A DNA stretch of 22,334 nt from Bacillota bacterium (lineage in GTDB: Bacteria > Bacillota > Limnochordia > JAAZLZ01). The notes under the pieces were generated by a model, which saw nothing but the letters and a program-made list of their open reading frames with translations, ran no database searches and was not told the DNA's origin. The DNA lies in the NCBI GenBank assembly GCA_012799075.1, contig JAAZLZ010000034.1:1-22334 (forward strand). The letters run 5' to 3'. Positions 20,880-22,334 of this stretch are shown one piece after another; position 1 is the stretch's first letter, and the number at the start of each line of letters is the position of its first letter. The translations under genes and the position numbers were made by a program.

Positions 20880-20929
20880 AAACCCCGATGTTCCAGCCCT
20901 TCTGCCAGTGCCGGGATCTCGGGGTTTTT
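20880..20929 (+). terminator. Terminator downstream of the CsoR operon and hairpin array
   Basis: AAACCCCGA (20880-20888) pairs with TCGGGGTTT (20919-20927) around a 30-nt apical part that can itself fold (CCC/GGG), and the stem runs into TTTTT. It would end transcription entering from the CsoR operon or, if alternatively folded, attenuate the downstream gene. Confidence 0.55.
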
Positions 20930-21090
20930 CGCTGGAATTCTCCAGCCCCGTTGGGAGGACTCCAGTCCTTTCTGGTGAATCAAGGTACAAGCAATATGTT
21001 CGTTCAAGCATAACGATGTGAAAGACGAGCTGTAGCGGGTTGTTGAATAGAACGCAGAGAAGTCAGTCAACAGACAAAGGAGGCGCAATA

Positions 21091-22069
21091 ATGAAAAAAC
21101 GTCACGGGTTGTTGGGTCTGCTCCTGGTGCTGCTTGTCTCTGGTCTAATTTTCGCCTCTAGCCGTGTTGTTGTGGATATGGCCGGCACCGAGGTGGTTCT
21201 TCCAAAGGTTATCAACCGAACCATCTCGACTTCACCCCTATTCACGACGCAGATTTTTGCCTTGCATGGTGATGACAAGTTGGTGGGCATTGATGCCTGG
21301 TCGAGGGATTTCCCCTGGCCCAGGGCCGTAGGGGACAAAATCAAACAACTGCCGGTGGTGGGCAATCAAGGGGCCTGGAATACCGAGGAGATCCTAAAAT
21401 TAGAGCCCCAGGTCATGATTCTTTGGACCAAGGAGGATGTGGAGCTGTTTCGACGGCTTGGGATACCCAGTGTGTTCACTGATATCCAGATAACAACGAA
21501 TAAGGCTCCGGAAGTGGGCTTCCGGTTCGTTGCCGAAGTCCTAGGCATTCCCGAAGAAGGAGAAAGACTAGCCGCCTGGTTTGAAGGGAATATGGCCTTG
21601 GCCCAGGAGCGCACAGGGAATGTTCCTTGTTCCTGAACATGAACGCCCCATCGTCTACTACATGCGAAATGGCAAACTCGCAACCTGCGGCGGCGATTTC
21701 TACATTAACACCGTTGTGGAGAAAGCCGGCGGGCGGCTGGCCAGCCGAGACCTGAAAGGCTCATCGGTCACCGTTTCCATGGAGCAGGTCCTGACCTGGA
21801 ACCCCCAGGTCATCCTCATTGATCCCAGGGCCAAACTCTCCTTGGAGGATGTCCTAACCGATCCGGTTTGGCAGGATGTGGCGGCAGTAAAAGATCGCAA
21901 GGTATATTCCGTTCCCTTGTGGTATCGGTCGGTGCCCGGACCAGAAGCCTCCTTGGCTGCCCTCTGGATGGGGAAGGAAATGTATCCCGACAAGTTCCAG
22001 GATATCCAAGTGGAGGAAGAACTCGATCGATTCTATCGGGAATTCTACCAAAGTCCTTACGGGGAATAG
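21091..22069 (+). pseudogene. Iron/cobalamin-type ABC transporter substrate-binding protein, frameshifted
   Basis: This is a type III (FepB/BtuF-like) periplasmic binding protein split into two frames. The first starts at ATG 21091 (AAAGGAGG upstream) with a signal peptide MKKRHGLLGLLLVLLVSGLI ending FA, then VVDMAGTEVVLPKVINRTIS and the helical-backbone region. It ends out of frame at 21634-21636. The second frame carries ERPIVYYMRNGKLATCGGDF, EKAGGRLASRDL and WNPQVILIDPRA to a proper stop at 22067-22069. Removing one copy of a 7-bp tandem duplication at 21621-21634 joins them as RTGNVPEHERPIVYY. No lipobox is present. The ligand is probably a ferric siderophore, heme or cobamide. Permease genes are not in the window. 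Confidence 0.85.
21621..21634 (+). repeat. Perfect 7-bp tandem duplication causing the frameshift
   Basis: TGTTCCT occurs twice head to tail (21621-21627 and 21628-21634). Seven bases shift the frame by one, and deleting one copy restores a continuous protein. Confidence 0.95.
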
Positions 22070-22072
22070 ATA

Positions 22073-22334
22073 ATGGTCAACGGAAAGAAGCCTTGGCAAG
22101 AATCCCTGGCAAATTCTTCATGGCGCTGCAGCTATGCGGAAAACCAATGGGCTGACCGGTCCTGGCTCCACCAGCAAAGACTGCTGTTGGGTTCCTATGA
22201 TGATTTCATCGCCAAAGTGATCGCCAGCTTATCCGTTGAGCCTGCGGATACGGTCTTGGATGTGGGGGCGGGCCCTGGCACCTTGGCCATCCCCCTGTCG
22301 CGGCAGGCGAAGACGGTTACCTGTCTAGATATTA
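22073..22334 (+). CDS. Class I SAM-dependent methyltransferase (partial)
   Basis: The gene begins 3 bp after the substrate-binding protein stop and runs off the right edge after about 87 codons. The N-terminal part WADRSWLHQQRLLLGSYDDF leads into the SAM-binding motif I, VLDVGAGPGTLAIPLS, near residues 62-77, and TCLDI, the expected acidic end of strand 2. This is a Rossmann-fold methyltransferase. Its tight spacing after a metal-type binding protein suggests one operon, a pairing that may serve metallophore or cobamide handling, but that is inference. The start is the ATG at 22073; its ribosome site, GGGGAATAG, is weak, as is common for coupled genes. Confidence 0.85.
   Translation, partial: MVNGKKPWQESLANSSWRCSYAENQWADRSWLHQQRLLLGSYDDFIAKVIASLSVEPADTVLDVGAGPGTLAIPLSRQAKTVTCLDI

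Noticed and set aside
20630..21090. Cobalamin riboswitch before the broken substrate-binding protein
   Set aside because: GGCCAC near 20785 recalls the B12 box, but the GCCACTG core and the other conserved segments are not found, so no riboswitch class is claimed.

Overview
The window is about 22.3 kb of densely coded bacterial DNA with moderately high GC. Strong AGGAGG-type ribosome binding sites, frequent TTG/GTG starts and several gene families (UPF0316, DUF156/CsoR, NusG domain II plus FMN-binding proteins, membrane pyrophosphatase) point to an anaerobic or fermentative Bacillota-like lineage. Both solute-binding proteins have a signal peptide but no lipobox cysteine. This fits a diderm (outer-membrane) Bacillota group such as Limnochordia better than a classical Gram-positive, but that placement is inference. 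No rRNA, tRNA, CRISPR array or intact mobile element was seen.

Layout. (1) 1-4168, minus strand: a branched-chain amino acid/amide ABC transporter operon read livK-livH-livM-livG-livF, with a strong intercistronic hairpin after livK and overlapping distal genes; livF runs off the left edge. (2) 4169-5941: a gene graveyard. It holds a decayed 3' part of a group II intron, an intact AbrB-type antitoxin with an inverted repeat in front, a truncated RelE-like toxin, a multiply frameshifted TnpB-like remnant and a perfect 24-bp palindrome. (3) 5942-7302: a small redox operon, a NusG domain II protein plus a secreted or anchored protein with three exact 88-residue FMN-binding repeats, ending in a clear terminator. 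(4) 7322-9284: an Ldh2-family oxidoreductase and a ZIP metal transporter with its own promoter and a candidate operator. (5) 9281-11730, minus: a gamma-glutamyltransferase-family enzyme and a xylose-isomerase-like TIM barrel. (6) 11879-12238, minus: one probable and one possible small Cys-containing protein.

(7) 12252-15277: E1 alpha and beta of a 2-oxo acid dehydrogenase without E2/E3, followed by a uroporphyrinogen-decarboxylase-like protein lacking the usual zinc cysteines. (8) 15278-17714: a hairpin-rich gap, then a potassium-dependent-type membrane pyrophosphatase and terminator. (9) 17685-19196, minus: an orphan membrane histidine kinase whose tail overlaps the pyrophosphatase. (10) 19326-20609: an operon of UPF0316 protein, JAMM metalloprotease and CsoR-like copper-type repressor. 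(11) 20610-21090: a string of perfect hairpins and a terminator. (12) 21091-22334: an iron/cobalamin-type substrate-binding protein broken by a perfect 7-bp tandem duplication, then the start of a SAM methyltransferase.

The standout observations are the 7-bp duplication that exactly explains the broken substrate-binding protein gene, the triple FMN-binding repeat next to a NusG domain II protein, the hairpin arrays at 20711-20833 and 15375-15670, and the layered remnants at 4363-5690. I did not find a wholly new multi-gene defence or biosynthetic system that I could support.
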